Assembly: GCA_959596495.1 (NCBI GenBank)
Contig: CAUFXK010000037.1
Coordinates: 1 to 17,432, forward strand
DNA from: an uncultured Collinsella sp.
GTDB taxonomy: Bacteria; Actinomycetota; Coriobacteriia; Coriobacteriales; Coriobacteriaceae
Length of the DNA stretch: 17,432 nucleotides
Direction: 5' to 3'
Shown: positions 1-6,458 of the stretch, one piece after another
Layout of the letters: the number at the start of each line of letters is the position of its first letter
Position numbering within the stretch: the stretch's first letter is position 1
Position numbers and translations under genes: made by a program
Notes under the pieces: model-generated
What the model was told of the DNA's origin: nothing
What the model saw: the letters and a program-made list of their open reading frames with translations, nothing else
Database searches by the model: none

Positions 1-782
1 ACGTTGGAGAAGCCCATGCCGGCGACATACTGGCCAAGAGCCATGCCCTCGCGGCCGGAGCCGGGCTGACCGGACTTGGCCTCGGCGACGGAGTCACGCA
101 GGTTCTCGCTGATCAGCTTAATAGCCTCAAAGTGGAACATGTCGGAGAGCTCCCAAGCACCCTTGGTGGTGTAGCCCTCGATGGCGTGGGTCAGAGCGTC
201 CATACCAGTGGAAGCGGTCAGGCCGGCGGGCATGGAAGCCATCATGTCAGGATCGACGACGGCGACCTCGGGGGCGTCGTTGGTGTCGACGCACACGAAC
301 TTGCGAACCTTCTCGGGGTCGGTGATGACGTAGTTGATGGTCACCTCGGCGGCGGTACCGGCGGTCGTCGGCACGGCGATGGTGAACACGGCGTGGTTCT
401 TAGTCGGAGCAACGCCCTCGAGGCTGCGGACATCGGCGAACTCGGGGTTGTTGATGATGATGCCAATGGCCTTAGCGGTGTCCATGGAGGAGCCACCACC
501 AATGGTCACGATAGCGTCAGCCTCGGCGGCCTTGAAGGCCTCGACGCCGTCCTTGACGTTCTGGATAGTGGGGTTGGGCTTAATCTCGGAGTAGAGGCTC
601 CAAGCGATGCCGGCGGCGTCGAGCTCGTCGGTCACCTTAGCGGTAACGCCAAACTTAACCAGATCGGGGTCGGAGCAGACGAAGATCTTCTTGTAGCCGC
701 GACGCTGGAGCTCGCCGGGGATCTCCTTGATGGCGCCGGAACCATGATAAGAGATGGTGTTGAGAACGAAACGATTAGCCAT
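1..782 (-). CDS. fucO: Lactaldehyde reductase (1,2-propanediol oxidoreductase), partial
   Basis: The gene runs off the left edge, so only the first 260 or so residues are present. The product begins MANRFVLNTISYHGSGAI and closely resembles E. coli FucO, an iron-dependent group III alcohol dehydrogenase that reduces L-lactaldehyde to 1,2-propanediol with NADH at the end of fucose and rhamnose fermentation. Visible features are the nucleotide-binding GGGSSMDTAKAIG (about residues 96-108), the shared stretch NNPEFADVRSLEG (111-123), TTAGTAAEVT (139-148), and GMDALTHAIEG, whose Asp195 and His199 match the first two Fe ligands. The other two His ligands lie beyond the edge. The start is ATG at 782 with GGGAGG about 6 bases upstream. 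The family call is secure; the symbol rests on residue similarity recalled from E. coli FucO. Confidence 0.93.
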   Translation of the reverse strand, partial: MANRFVLNTISYHGSGAIKEIPGELQRRGYKKIFVCSDPDLVKFGVTAKVTDELDAAGIAWSLYSEIKPNPTIQNVKDGVEAFKAAEADAIVTIGGGSSMDTAKAIGIIINNPEFADVRSLEGVAPTKNHAVFTIAVPTTAGTAAEVTINYVITDPEKVRKFVCVDTNDAPEVAVVDPDMMASMPAGLTASTGMDALTHAIEGYTTKGAWELSDMFHFEAIKLISENLRDSVAEAKSGQPGSGREGMALGQYVAGMGFSN

Positions 783-801
783 TGATAGCCTCCCATCGTG
801 T

Positions 802-824
802 GCGGGGCATCCATTACGCCCCGC
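802..824 (-). promoter_or_regulatory. Hairpin in the fucO 5' leader
   Basis: Perfect 7-bp inverted repeat GCGGGGC / GCCCCGC with a 9-base loop, about 10 bases upstream of the fucO ribosome-binding site. No U-tract follows, so it is not a classical terminator. It could stabilise the mRNA 5' end or affect ribosome access; this is inference. Confidence 0.45.
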
Positions 825-825
825 G

Positions 826-898
826 CTATAAGTCCCATCCTAACGCTTTTGAAACAAAAAACGCGTGAGAACGTCAAAAGTGTTAAAGCGTTTCAACA
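826..898 (-). promoter_or_regulatory. Probable fucO promoter and LacI-type operator
   Basis: On the minus strand a TTATAG -10-like box (826-831) lies 17 bases from TTTCAA (849-854). Upstream, 881-898 reads TGTTAAAGCGTTTCAACA, an 18-bp palindrome centred on CG with 14 of 18 symmetric positions, the architecture of LacI/GalR-family operators. A related half site (AAAAGCGTTA on the minus strand, 841-850) lies about 40 bp away beside the -35. Two spaced sites around a promoter would suit a sugar-responsive regulator. No such regulator gene is in the window, and the promoter boxes are weak. Confidence 0.4.
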
Positions 899-1017
899 GA
901 ATAACGGAGCCCTAGTCCTTCCCTCCCGACAGCAGCGAAGGCTAGATTATGGGAGCAATCGCCCAAAGAATACGACCGACTCAGTCTATAAATTGTTTCT
1001 GTTTTAGCAATATATGT

Positions 1018-1046
1018 TTGACAATACGTTTATAAAAAGATACTTT
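1018..1046 (+). promoter_or_regulatory. Candidate promoter for the LURP-one-like gene
   Basis: Consensus -35 TTGACA (1018-1023) is followed after 17 bases by TACTTT (1041-1046), a poor -10; GATACT at 15-base spacing is an alternative. It would leave a leader of roughly 140 bases before the gene. The -35 is exact, but AT-rich DNA yields such matches by chance. Confidence 0.35.
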
Positions 1047-1194
1047 GTAGTGAATAACATGCATGCAGCAAATAACGTCATTCATTTTGTTAGAAATTGC
1101 CCATGCGGTTATTGCAGCTGCATCTACTGCAACGTACAGCGTAATTCTCCGCACGAAGCAGAAGACGGTTCCAATTCGATCGAGGCGATGACAC

Positions 1195-1734
1195 ATGGTG
1201 GCTAGTTGTACTAAATCGAGCAAGACGGCTACAAACGAATATCAAATCTCAATTGAAGGTAACCCTTATCCGCATACTCTGGCTCTCATCAACCCAGCAG
1301 GAGACAACCTCAACTTCAAAAAACATGGGTTCACGGGTCCACTAGGACAGCTATTGAGTCTTAAATATACCGTTTATGACGATGCAAATGAAAAACTCTT
1401 CACTGTCGTCGACGGTGGTTTTAGCAACATGCCCAGGGTTGCGCTCATCATCGAACACAAGGAAGTTGCGGTGTTTGATTATGGCCTAAACAGACTTGAG
1501 ATGAAGTGCGTAACGAACATACCGAATTACACAATAAAAGGTAACTTCCTATTTGGAGATTACGATATATTCAGCCAACGGGAAGTGAAACTATCTTCAG
1601 TTATCGTCCTTCAATGTGATAAACAATCGTGCTTTAGCATACAGGTTTTGGATAAAGCCGAATTAGCCGCCGCAATTGGAATACCTACAGCCATTGCCCT
1701 TCTTAGGGCTCGGATTGAAGAGCATCTCGAATAA
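1195..1734 (+). CDS. LURP-one-related / YxjI-like (tubby-like fold) protein
   Basis: 179 residues. The C-terminal half matches the pattern I know from LURP-one-related (LOR, DUF567) proteins such as B. subtilis YxjI: NYTIKGNFLFGDYDIF (about 121-136) corresponds to the family's W-x-V-x-G-D-F-x-x-x-x-Y-E-I strand pair, then a short strand SVIVLQ and a hydrophobic helix ELAAAIGIPTAIALL near the end. These proteins form a beta-barrel around a central helix; their biochemical role in bacteria is unknown. No signal peptide or membrane segment is evident. Start ATG 1195 has GAGG 9 bases upstream; GTG 1198 is an alternative. It is convergent with the DUF1275 gene. Its DNA is much more AT-rich than its neighbours, suggesting recent acquisition. 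Confidence 0.6.
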   Translation: MVASCTKSSKTATNEYQISIEGNPYPHTLALINPAGDNLNFKKHGFTGPLGQLLSLKYTVYDDANEKLFTVVDGGFSNMPRVALIIEHKEVAVFDYGLNRLEMKCVTNIPNYTIKGNFLFGDYDIFSQREVKLSSVIVLQCDKQSCFSIQVLDKAELAAAIGIPTAIALLRARIEEHLE

Positions 1735-1739
1735 ATCGC

Positions 1740-1807
1740 AAAAAGCAGTTCGTAGCAACATTCAGGAGCTGGATAGTTTTTTCTGGCTCCTGAATGTTGT
1801 TACGAAC
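1740..1807 (-). terminator. Long-stem terminator downstream of the DUF1275 gene
   Basis: Arms 1748-1769 and 1786-1807 pair over 22 bp with one G-U and a 16-base loop. Read on the minus strand, the stem is followed by TGC and five T (complement of 1740-1744), so it suits the end of the DUF1275 transcript. On the plus strand no T-run follows the stem, although it could still protect the 3' end of the LURP-one-like mRNA. Confidence 0.7.
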
Positions 1808-1814
1808 ATGCACC

Positions 1815-2534
1815 TTAGCGCTTAAGACTCGCGGTCTGCCAGTCAGCTATGATGCGGGCCCATTTCCTGTGCAAATCGCGCTCGCGGTCGATAAACATGA
1901 TGGCAAACGCGACAAACAGCAGCAAGCTCGCCACGACGATGGCATGCAGGCCCATGCGCTCAATACACCAGTTGCCCAGCACGGCGCCAAACACAAAGGT
2001 AAAGATCACGCCAAAGTACAGCACGCCGTTTTCCAAAAAGCCGCGCTTGTGGGTGATGATGTAGTCGTCCACGTTTTGCAGCGCGTTGCGCAGGTTACCG
2101 ATGCACATGGTCGTGGCGATGCCGTGACCATGTATCTTGCGGAAGCTCTCGACCTGCATGCCGCAGGCAAACGAGGTGAGGCAGTTGGCGAGCAGGTTGT
2201 AACCGCCACCGGGGATAAAGCTCACGCCCAGCAAGATGACGGCTTCAAAGAACACCGTCACTTGGCGCCAGTGAATCACGCTGCCAAACCGCTCGTGTAC
2301 CAGGTCGGCAAGCATAATACCCACAGCAAACGACACCACAGGGAAGAAGTAGCGCCCCGCAAGTGCCCAATTGCCCTCCGAGATGCTCACGCCCACGAGC
2401 AGGATGTTGCCCGTCTGCGCGTTGGCGAAAACATGATCGCGCCCAATGTACGAATACACATCCATAAAGCCACCGGCGAGCGCCAAGATGATGCCCAGCT
2501 CGATGGACTCCGATATCTGTTTGGCACGCTGCAT
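1815..2534 (-). CDS. YoaK family (DUF1275) membrane protein
   Basis: 239 residues, normal for DUF1275. The family signature is clear: GGFMDVYSYI (21-30) followed by VFANAQTGNILLVG (35-48), and TTMCIGNLRNAL (141-152). About six hydrophobic helices are seen, near 12-28, 62-80, 93-109, 112-126, 170-190 and 196-214, so it is an inner-membrane protein. The function of the family is not established. The start is ATG 2534, with GGAGG ten bases upstream; a longer in-frame extension lacks family similarity and a ribosome-binding site and was not used. It is divergent from the YgiQ-family gene and convergent with the LURP-one-like gene. Confidence 0.88.
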   Translation of the reverse strand: MQRAKQISESIELGIILALAGGFMDVYSYIGRDHVFANAQTGNILLVGVSISEGNWALAGRYFFPVVSFAVGIMLADLVHERFGSVIHWRQVTVFFEAVILLGVSFIPGGGYNLLANCLTSFACGMQVESFRKIHGHGIATTMCIGNLRNALQNVDDYIITHKRGFLENGVLYFGVIFTFVFGAVLGNWCIERMGLHAIVVASLLLFVAFAIMFIDRERDLHRKWARIIADWQTASLKR

Positions 2535-2724
2535 CGTCGTGCATCCTCCTTGTTGACGACTCTCTCGTGCGTTGGCGGAAACATAGCCGCCGTTCATACT
2601 GTAACCCATTGACAACATGGCATGCGCGCGAGACGGGTTCTCCAACGCGCAGATACACAGTCTGGAAACAAACGGCGGGTGCGACACACGCATCGACGTG
2701 CCGATCCGCCAGCCCATGTACTCC

Positions 2725-2765
2725 ACCAGTCTTTTTAGCGCCGTCCCAAAAAGACTGGTTACAAT
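2725..2765 (+). promoter_or_regulatory. Inverted repeat overlapping a -10 box upstream of the YgiQ-family gene
   Basis: Perfect 12-bp inverted repeat ACCAGTCTTTTT (2725-2736) / AAAAAGACTGGT (2748-2759) with an 11-base loop. TACAAT (2760-2765), a good -10, begins right after the right arm, but I see no good -35. The repeat could be an operator in the divergent region 2535-2796. It could also be a terminator-like stem, although neither strand has a clear U-tract after it. Confidence 0.4.
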
Positions 2766-2796
2766 TACGTGCAGCATACTAACAACGGGAGGAATC

Positions 2797-4947
2797 GTGG
2801 CAAAAAAGCCCCAGGACGCTCAGCACAACCAGCACGGCAAGCATGCCCAGCGCGGCCAGCAGCAAAAGCGCGGCGGTAAGGCGCAGGCCACGGCCTCCCC
2901 CGCCACCCGGGTCGCGCACACTCCGGCTGCGCCCGCCCGTCCCTGGCGACCGGGCCGCGATAAGTTCCTCCCCGTCAGCCGCGCCGACATGGATGCGCGC
3001 GGCTGGGACCAGTGCGACTTTGTCTACATCTGCGGCGACGCCTACGTGGACCACCCTAGCTTTGGTATGGCCATCGTCAGCCGCGTGCTCGACGCACACG
3101 GCTACAAAGTGGGCATTATCTGCCAACCCGACTGGACTGACCCCGCCAGCATCACGGTGCTCGGCGAGCCTCGCCTGGGCTTTCTCGTCAGTGCCGGCAA
3201 CATGGACTCCATGGTCAACCACTATTCGGTGACCAAGCACCGCCGCCACACCGACGCCTATACCCCCGGTGGCGAGGAGGGGCGCCGTCCCAATCGTGCC
3301 GTCACGGTCTACGGCAACCTCATTCGCCAGACGTTCAAGGACGCTCCCATCATTATCGGCGGCATCGAGGCAAGCCTGCGTCGCCTGGCCCACTACGACT
3401 ACTGGCAGGACAAGCTCAAGCGCTCGGTACTGCTCGACTCGGGCGCCGACATCCTCATCTACGGCATGGGCGAGCACGCGATCGTCGAGATCGCCGACGC
3501 GCTCGACGCGGGACTGCCCGTCGATCAGATCACCTATATCAACGGCACCGTCTACCGCACAGGCTCGCTCGACGAGGTCTACGACTACGACCTGTTGCCC
3601 AGCTGGGACGACCTTGCCGCCGACAAGCTCAACTACGCGCGCAGCTTTAACGTGCAGCAGCAGAATATGGACCCCATCACCGGGCATCGCCTGGTAGAGC
3701 CCTACCCCAACAGCGTCTATGTGGTGCAGAACCCGCCATCGGCGACACTCACCACCGATGAGATGGACGAGGTTGCCGAACTCCCCTACGCACGCGATTG
3801 GCATCCCGACTACGACGCGGCGGGCGGCGTGCCGGCCTTTGCCGAGATCAAGTTTTCCATTAGCTCCAACCGCGGCTGTTTTGGCGAGTGCTCGTTTTGC
3901 GCCCTCACCTTCCACCAGGGTCGCGTGTTGCAGATGCGCAGCCACGACTCGATCATGCGCGAGGCCGAGCTGCTCACGCGCGATCCCGAGTTTAAGGGCT
4001 ACATCAACGACGTGGGCGGGCCGACGGCCAACTTTAGCCGTCCCGCCTGCGACAAGCAGCTCAAGCACGGCGTGTGCAAGAACAAGCGCTGCCTGTGGCC
4101 GAGCGTGTGCAAGAACATGGTGGTCGACGAGAGCGGCTACACGCAGCTGCTGCGCGATCTGCGCCAGCTGCCGGGCGTCAAGAAGGTCTTCGTCCGCAGC
4201 GGCATCCGCTTTGACTACACCATGGCCGACGCCTCGGACGAGTTTTTGCGCGAGCTGCTGGAGCACCATGTCTCGGGCCAGCTGCGCGTAGCGCCCGAGC
4301 ACGTGAGCGACGCGGTGCTATCCGTAATGGGCAAGCCGAGCCGAGCTGTCTACGACGCGTTCTGCCGTAAATTTGAACGCCTGAACCGCGAATACGGACT
4401 CAAGCAGTATGTGGTGCCATATCTGATCTCGAGCCACCCGGGCTCAACCATGAAGGAAGCCGTGGACCTTGCCGAGGCCGTGCGCGACATGGGCTATATG
4501 CCCGAGCAGGTGCAGGATTTCTACCCCACGCCGTCCACCATGTCGACCTGCATGTACTACACCGGCGTGGACCCGCGCACCATGGAGCCGATCTATGTGG
4601 CGCGCGACCCGCACGAAAAGGCCATGCAGCGCGCACTGATTCAGTATCGCAAACCCGAGAACTATAAGCTGGTACGCGAGGCGCTGGAAAAGGCCGGCCG
4701 CCGCGACCTGATTGGCTACACCAAGCATTGTCTGATCCGCCCCGTGCCGCCACGCCCGGGCGAGACGTCTGCTGGCGGTGGACATGGCACCGGCAAGAAG
4801 GGCGGCAAGGCCCACGGTGGTGCCGGCGGCAAGGGGCCCAAGGGCAGCAAGGGGCACGGCGGCATGTCGCGCGCGCAGAACACCGCCGGCCGTAACCGTG
4901 CGGCGCAGGGGCGCCAGGGCGCTAACGGAGGCGGACGCCGCAATTAG
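2797..4947 (+). CDS. YgiQ-family radical SAM protein (UPF0313)
   Basis: 716 residues, close to E. coli YgiQ. The radical SAM cluster CxxxCxxC is at Cys361-Cys365-Cys368 (GCFGECSFCALTFHQGR), expected to bind a 4Fe-4S cluster and S-adenosylmethionine. The upstream half has the family's cobalamin-binding-like region with PVSRADMDARGWDQCDFVYI and GGIEASLRRLAHYDYW. The first 45 residues are basic and Gln/Gly-rich, and the last 60 are a Gly/Lys-rich tail; both look disordered. The substrate is unknown. I chose GTG 2797 because GGGAGG stands just upstream and the sequence before it has no family similarity, although the frame is open back to 2617. Its TAG overlaps the stop codon of the convergent CPBP gene. 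Confidence 0.93.
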   Translation: MAKKPQDAQHNQHGKHAQRGQQQKRGGKAQATASPATRVAHTPAAPARPWRPGRDKFLPVSRADMDARGWDQCDFVYICGDAYVDHPSFGMAIVSRVLDAHGYKVGIICQPDWTDPASITVLGEPRLGFLVSAGNMDSMVNHYSVTKHRRHTDAYTPGGEEGRRPNRAVTVYGNLIRQTFKDAPIIIGGIEASLRRLAHYDYWQDKLKRSVLLDSGADILIYGMGEHAIVEIADALDAGLPVDQITYINGTVYRTGSLDEVYDYDLLPSWDDLAADKLNYARSFNVQQQNMDPITGHRLVEPYPNSVYVVQNPPSATLTTDEMDEVAELPYARDWHPDYDAAGGVPAFAEIKFSISSNRGCFGECSFCALTFHQGRVLQMRSHDSIMREAELLTRDPEFKGYINDVGGPTANFSRPACDKQLKHGVCKNKRCLWPSVCKNMVVDESGYTQLLRDLRQLPGVKKVFVRSGIRFDYTMADASDEFLRELLEHHVSGQLRVAPEHVSDAVLSVMGKPSRAVYDAFCRKFERLNREYGLKQYVVPYLISSHPGSTMKEAVDLAEAVRDMGYMPEQVQDFYPTPSTMSTCMYYTGVDPRTMEPIYVARDPHEKAMQRALIQYRKPENYKLVREALEKAGRRDLIGYTKHCLIRPVPPRPGETSAGGGHGTGKKGGKAHGGAGGKGPKGSKGHGGMSRAQNTAGRNRAAQGRQGANGGGRRN

Positions 4948-5855
4948 GGCAGCGATGCGCTCGCTGCGTCCATCCCACACGCTTGGCGCAGCGAGCGCAT
5001 CGCCTCTATCAGCATAAAGCCGGCGATGGCAACCGTGACCACCACGTCGAGCGGTGTGTTCACAAACCAGAGCAACGTCATGAGATACGACCCGGCATTA
5101 AAGGCAAAGTGCAGCAGAATCGTGTAGCGGAGCTTTCCGGTCGTCACGAGCACCCAACCAAAGATGAGGCCGGCGGCGCCCGCGTAGCAACCCTGCACCC
5201 AATTCATGTGCATAAAACCGAAGATCGCCGCCTGCAGCACAATCGCCGCGGCGATACCCCACGTACTTGGGGCCGCCCAGGGCACCATGGCGCCGCCCTG
5301 CGCGCTCACACGACGCCGGCGCTTCCAAAGTGGGCGGCACTGCGGATTAAACGCTCGGAGCGAAAACTCAAAAATTATGCCGCGCACCAGCAGTTCCTCG
5401 CAAAACGGAGCGCCGAGCACCGTGGTCAGGACGGCCAGATAGCTCGTGTCGCCCATGCCCGTCTCCTCGACAAGTTCGCTATAATCGGCCGCGGCATCAG
5501 GCAACAGCGACAGCACAGCGTCGGTCACGTAGCCAACGACCACCTGCAGGGCAAGACCGATCACGATAACGCAGGCGATGCGTTTCCACGCCCCACGCGC
5601 TCCCCCGCCAAGCGGGCGCTCGCCCTGCCAGCGCGCCATAAACGATCGCGGCCACAGATAACGCCACCACAGCAGCGCCATCAAAAACGACGCCGTCTGA
5701 GCGGCAGCCTGGAACCATTGGATATCGAGATTGTCGATCGGATAGCCCGTCAGCACCGATACGGCATCGAGAACTGAAAACAGAACCACGCTCAGGGCTA
5801 TATCGGCAGCGACAACGCCAAAACAGGCAAGCGCCCACACCATCGCATTGAGCAT
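4944..5855 (-). CDS. CPBP-family intramembrane glutamic endopeptidase-like protein
   Basis: 303 residues with several hydrophobic helices. The three CPBP (Abi/CAAX protease, Rce1-like) motifs are present in order: EELLVRG with Glu153-Glu154 and Arg158, FGFMHMNW with His216, and LLHFAFN with His249 and Asn253. These line the active site in Rce1-type proteases. The roles of bacterial members range from peptide maturation to bacteriocin immunity, and the substrate here is unknown. Start ATG 5855 has AGGAGG at normal spacing; an ORF extension to 5915 is rejected for lack of a ribosome-binding site. A charged loop rich in Arg (177-184) follows the EExxxR helix. Its final codons form the hairpin at 4952-5003. 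Confidence 0.88.
   Translation of the reverse strand: MLNAMVWALACFGVVAADIALSVVLFSVLDAVSVLTGYPIDNLDIQWFQAAAQTASFLMALLWWRYLWPRSFMARWQGERPLGGGARGAWKRIACVIVIGLALQVVVGYVTDAVLSLLPDAAADYSELVEETGMGDTSYLAVLTTVLGAPFCEELLVRGIIFEFSLRAFNPQCRPLWKRRRRVSAQGGAMVPWAAPSTWGIAAAIVLQAAIFGFMHMNWVQGCYAGAAGLIFGWVLVTTGKLRYTILLHFAFNAGSYLMTLLWFVNTPLDVVVTVAIAGFMLIEAMRSLRQACGMDAASASLP
4952..5003. terminator. Strong hairpin at the convergent gene ends, inside the CPBP coding end
   Basis: Perfect 17-bp inverted repeat, GCGATGCGCTCGCTGCG (4952-4968) and its complement (4987-5003), with an 18-base loop. It begins five bases after the YgiQ-family stop and encodes residues near 285-301 of the CPBP protein on the other strand. 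Neither strand has a U-tract after it, so it is not a canonical intrinsic terminator. It may block read-through or protect both mRNA 3' ends. Confidence 0.6.
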
Positions 5856-5906
5856 GCCAACCTCCTCAAAACCGTTCCCTAGTTCTACCACAACTCGGCA
5901 GAGAGC

Positions 5907-5937
5907 TGATCCCATGGGGACGGAGGAAAACGGATCA
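5907..5937. repeat. Short GGGGAC-containing inverted repeat
   Basis: TGATCC (5907-5912) and GGATCA (5932-5937) flank a GGGGACGGAGG core (5917-5927), between the antitoxin stop and the CPBP start. It is possibly a fragment of the GGGGAC-type repeats seen elsewhere in the window; the match is short. Confidence 0.3.
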
Positions 5938-5938
5938 C

Positions 5939-6139
5939 TTATTGACGAGAATCGGGCGCAGTGCCAAAGGCCCCGCTGGGCGAAATGTCGAACGGAAAGG
6001 TGCCGCAGCGATTAAACGCGGCGATAAACATGCGGATGGCGTTGGACGGCGTGGTACCTACGAGCTGGGTTGCCGCCGCGAAGGCCGCCTTTTCCTCGGG
6101 CAAGACCTTCGCGACAACCGGGGTCATGTGTTCTGCCAT
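5939..6139 (-). CDS. RelB/DinJ-family antitoxin, orphan
   Basis: 66 residues starting MAEHMTPVVAKVLPEEKAAF. The layout matches RelB/DinJ antitoxins: a short N-terminal strand (TPVVAKV), helix 1 (PEEKAAFAAATQLVG), then TTPSNAIRMFIAAFNR as the second helix of a ribbon-helix-helix DNA-binding domain, and GTFPFDIS, equivalent to the LPFDL of DinJ. The C-terminal toxin-neutralising tail is short. No toxin ORF lies downstream (5856-5938) or upstream, so it is an orphan that may act only as a repressor or counteract a toxin elsewhere. Start ATG 6139 is preceded by AAGGAAG; a longer frame to 6214 lacks similarity. Confidence 0.72.
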   Translation of the reverse strand: MAEHMTPVVAKVLPEEKAAFAAATQLVGTTPSNAIRMFIAAFNRCGTFPFDISPSGAFGTAPDSRQ

Positions 6140-6173
6140 GGCGCTTCCTTTTTGAAACGACGGTGGTGCGGAT

Positions 6174-6232
6174 AGATGCGGGCCGCGCGGCTGGGCGACG
6201 GGCTGTGAAGGCAACCCGATTGGCCCGCATCT
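6174..6232. repeat. 11-bp inverted repeat upstream of the antitoxin gene
   Basis: AGATGCGGGCC (6174-6184) and GGCCCGCATCT (6222-6232) are perfect inverted copies separated by 37 bases, in the probable 5' leader of the antitoxin gene. They could form a long stem-loop or be paired operator sites. Confidence 0.4.
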
Positions 6233-6253
6233 GGAGTTTGTTTCTACGGCGTT

Positions 6254-6299
6254 GGTACTACTTGGTATTCCTAAGTATTACCCCGCAGATAGAATACCA
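6254..6299. promoter_or_regulatory. Cluster of GGTA-type half sites upstream of the antitoxin gene
   Basis: Four related short sites sit in 46 bases: GGTACTACTT (6254-6263), GGTATTCCTA (6264-6273), and on the other strand GGTAATACTT (6273-6282) and GGTATTCTATCT (6287-6298). TGGTATTC (6263-6270) and GAATACCA (6292-6299) form an exact 8-bp inverted repeat. Ribbon-helix-helix antitoxins bind repeated short sites in their own promoters, so this may be the autoregulatory operator, although it lies over 100 bases before the start codon. Confidence 0.4.
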
Positions 6300-6334
6300 C
6301 ATCTGCTCCACTCCAAAGGTAGATTTCTACCAAG

Positions 6335-6360
6335 TTGGTGCATATGAACCTGTCGCCCTT
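6335..6360 (+). repeat. Degenerate copy of the TTGGTGCA...CCTGTCCCC repeat
   Basis: These 26 bases match 17326-17351 at 23 positions, differing only at three single bases, although the two places have unrelated flanking genes. It is therefore a dispersed intergenic repeat. The left half of the unit (GGGGACAG... TTTGCACC) is not recognisable here, so the copy is truncated or decayed. Confidence 0.6.
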
Positions 6361-6372
6361 CTCACCAAACGG

Positions 6373-6410
6373 CAATGCCCCGTCCACGCAAATACGTGAA
6401 CGGGGCATTG
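6373..6410 (-). terminator. Terminator-like hairpin after the alpha-glucoside operon
   Basis: CAATGCCCCGTCCACG (6373-6388) pairs with 6395-6410 at 15 of 16 positions around a 6-base loop. It stands about 50 bases after the GH4 stop codon. On the minus strand only a weak T-rich tail (CCGTTTGG) follows. Confidence 0.6.
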
Positions 6411-6458
6411 TTCAAATTGTGCCGTCAGTGACTCTTTTGCGCCAGCGGCCTTCTAGCT

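Larger units (their letters stand above)
783..1194. other. AT-rich intergenic region between fucO and the LURP-one-like gene
   Basis: These 412 bases separate two divergent genes. The left half holds the fucO leader hairpin, promoter and operator. Bases 905-950 contain a short imperfect hairpin (CTAGTCCTTC / GAAGGCTAG). The right half is clearly AT-richer than the rest of the window and has a -35-like TTGACA. No RNA gene or convincing coding sequence was seen. Confidence 0.5.
6140..6458. other. Intergenic region between the antitoxin and GH4 genes
   Basis: These 319 bases have no coding gene that I can support. From left to right they hold the 11-bp inverted repeat, the GGTA half-site cluster, a degenerate copy of the TTGGTGCA/CCTGTCCCC repeat, and the terminator hairpin of the alpha-glucoside operon. 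Confidence 0.6.

Noticed and set aside
132..785. 217-codon plus-strand ORF
   Set aside because: It is antisense to fucO; the opposite frame matches FucO throughout.
1014..1205. 63-codon ORF with a Cys cluster CPCGYCSCIYC
   Set aside because: The Cys pattern is striking, but no ribosome site precedes either ATG, the reading frame overlaps the next gene's start, and the opposite strand is also open here. It is possibly chance in low-GC DNA.
2617..2796. Longer N-terminus for the YgiQ-family protein
   Set aside because: The frame is open, but the extension crosses the inverted repeat and promoter region, and GTG 2797 has a strong ribosome site.
2779..4302. 507-codon minus-strand ORF
   Set aside because: It is antisense to the YgiQ-family gene, whose radical SAM motif and family similarity are unambiguous.
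5856..5938. Toxin gene partner for the RelB/DinJ antitoxin
   Set aside because: Only 83 non-coding bases lie downstream, and the upstream region has no RelE/YafQ-like frame.
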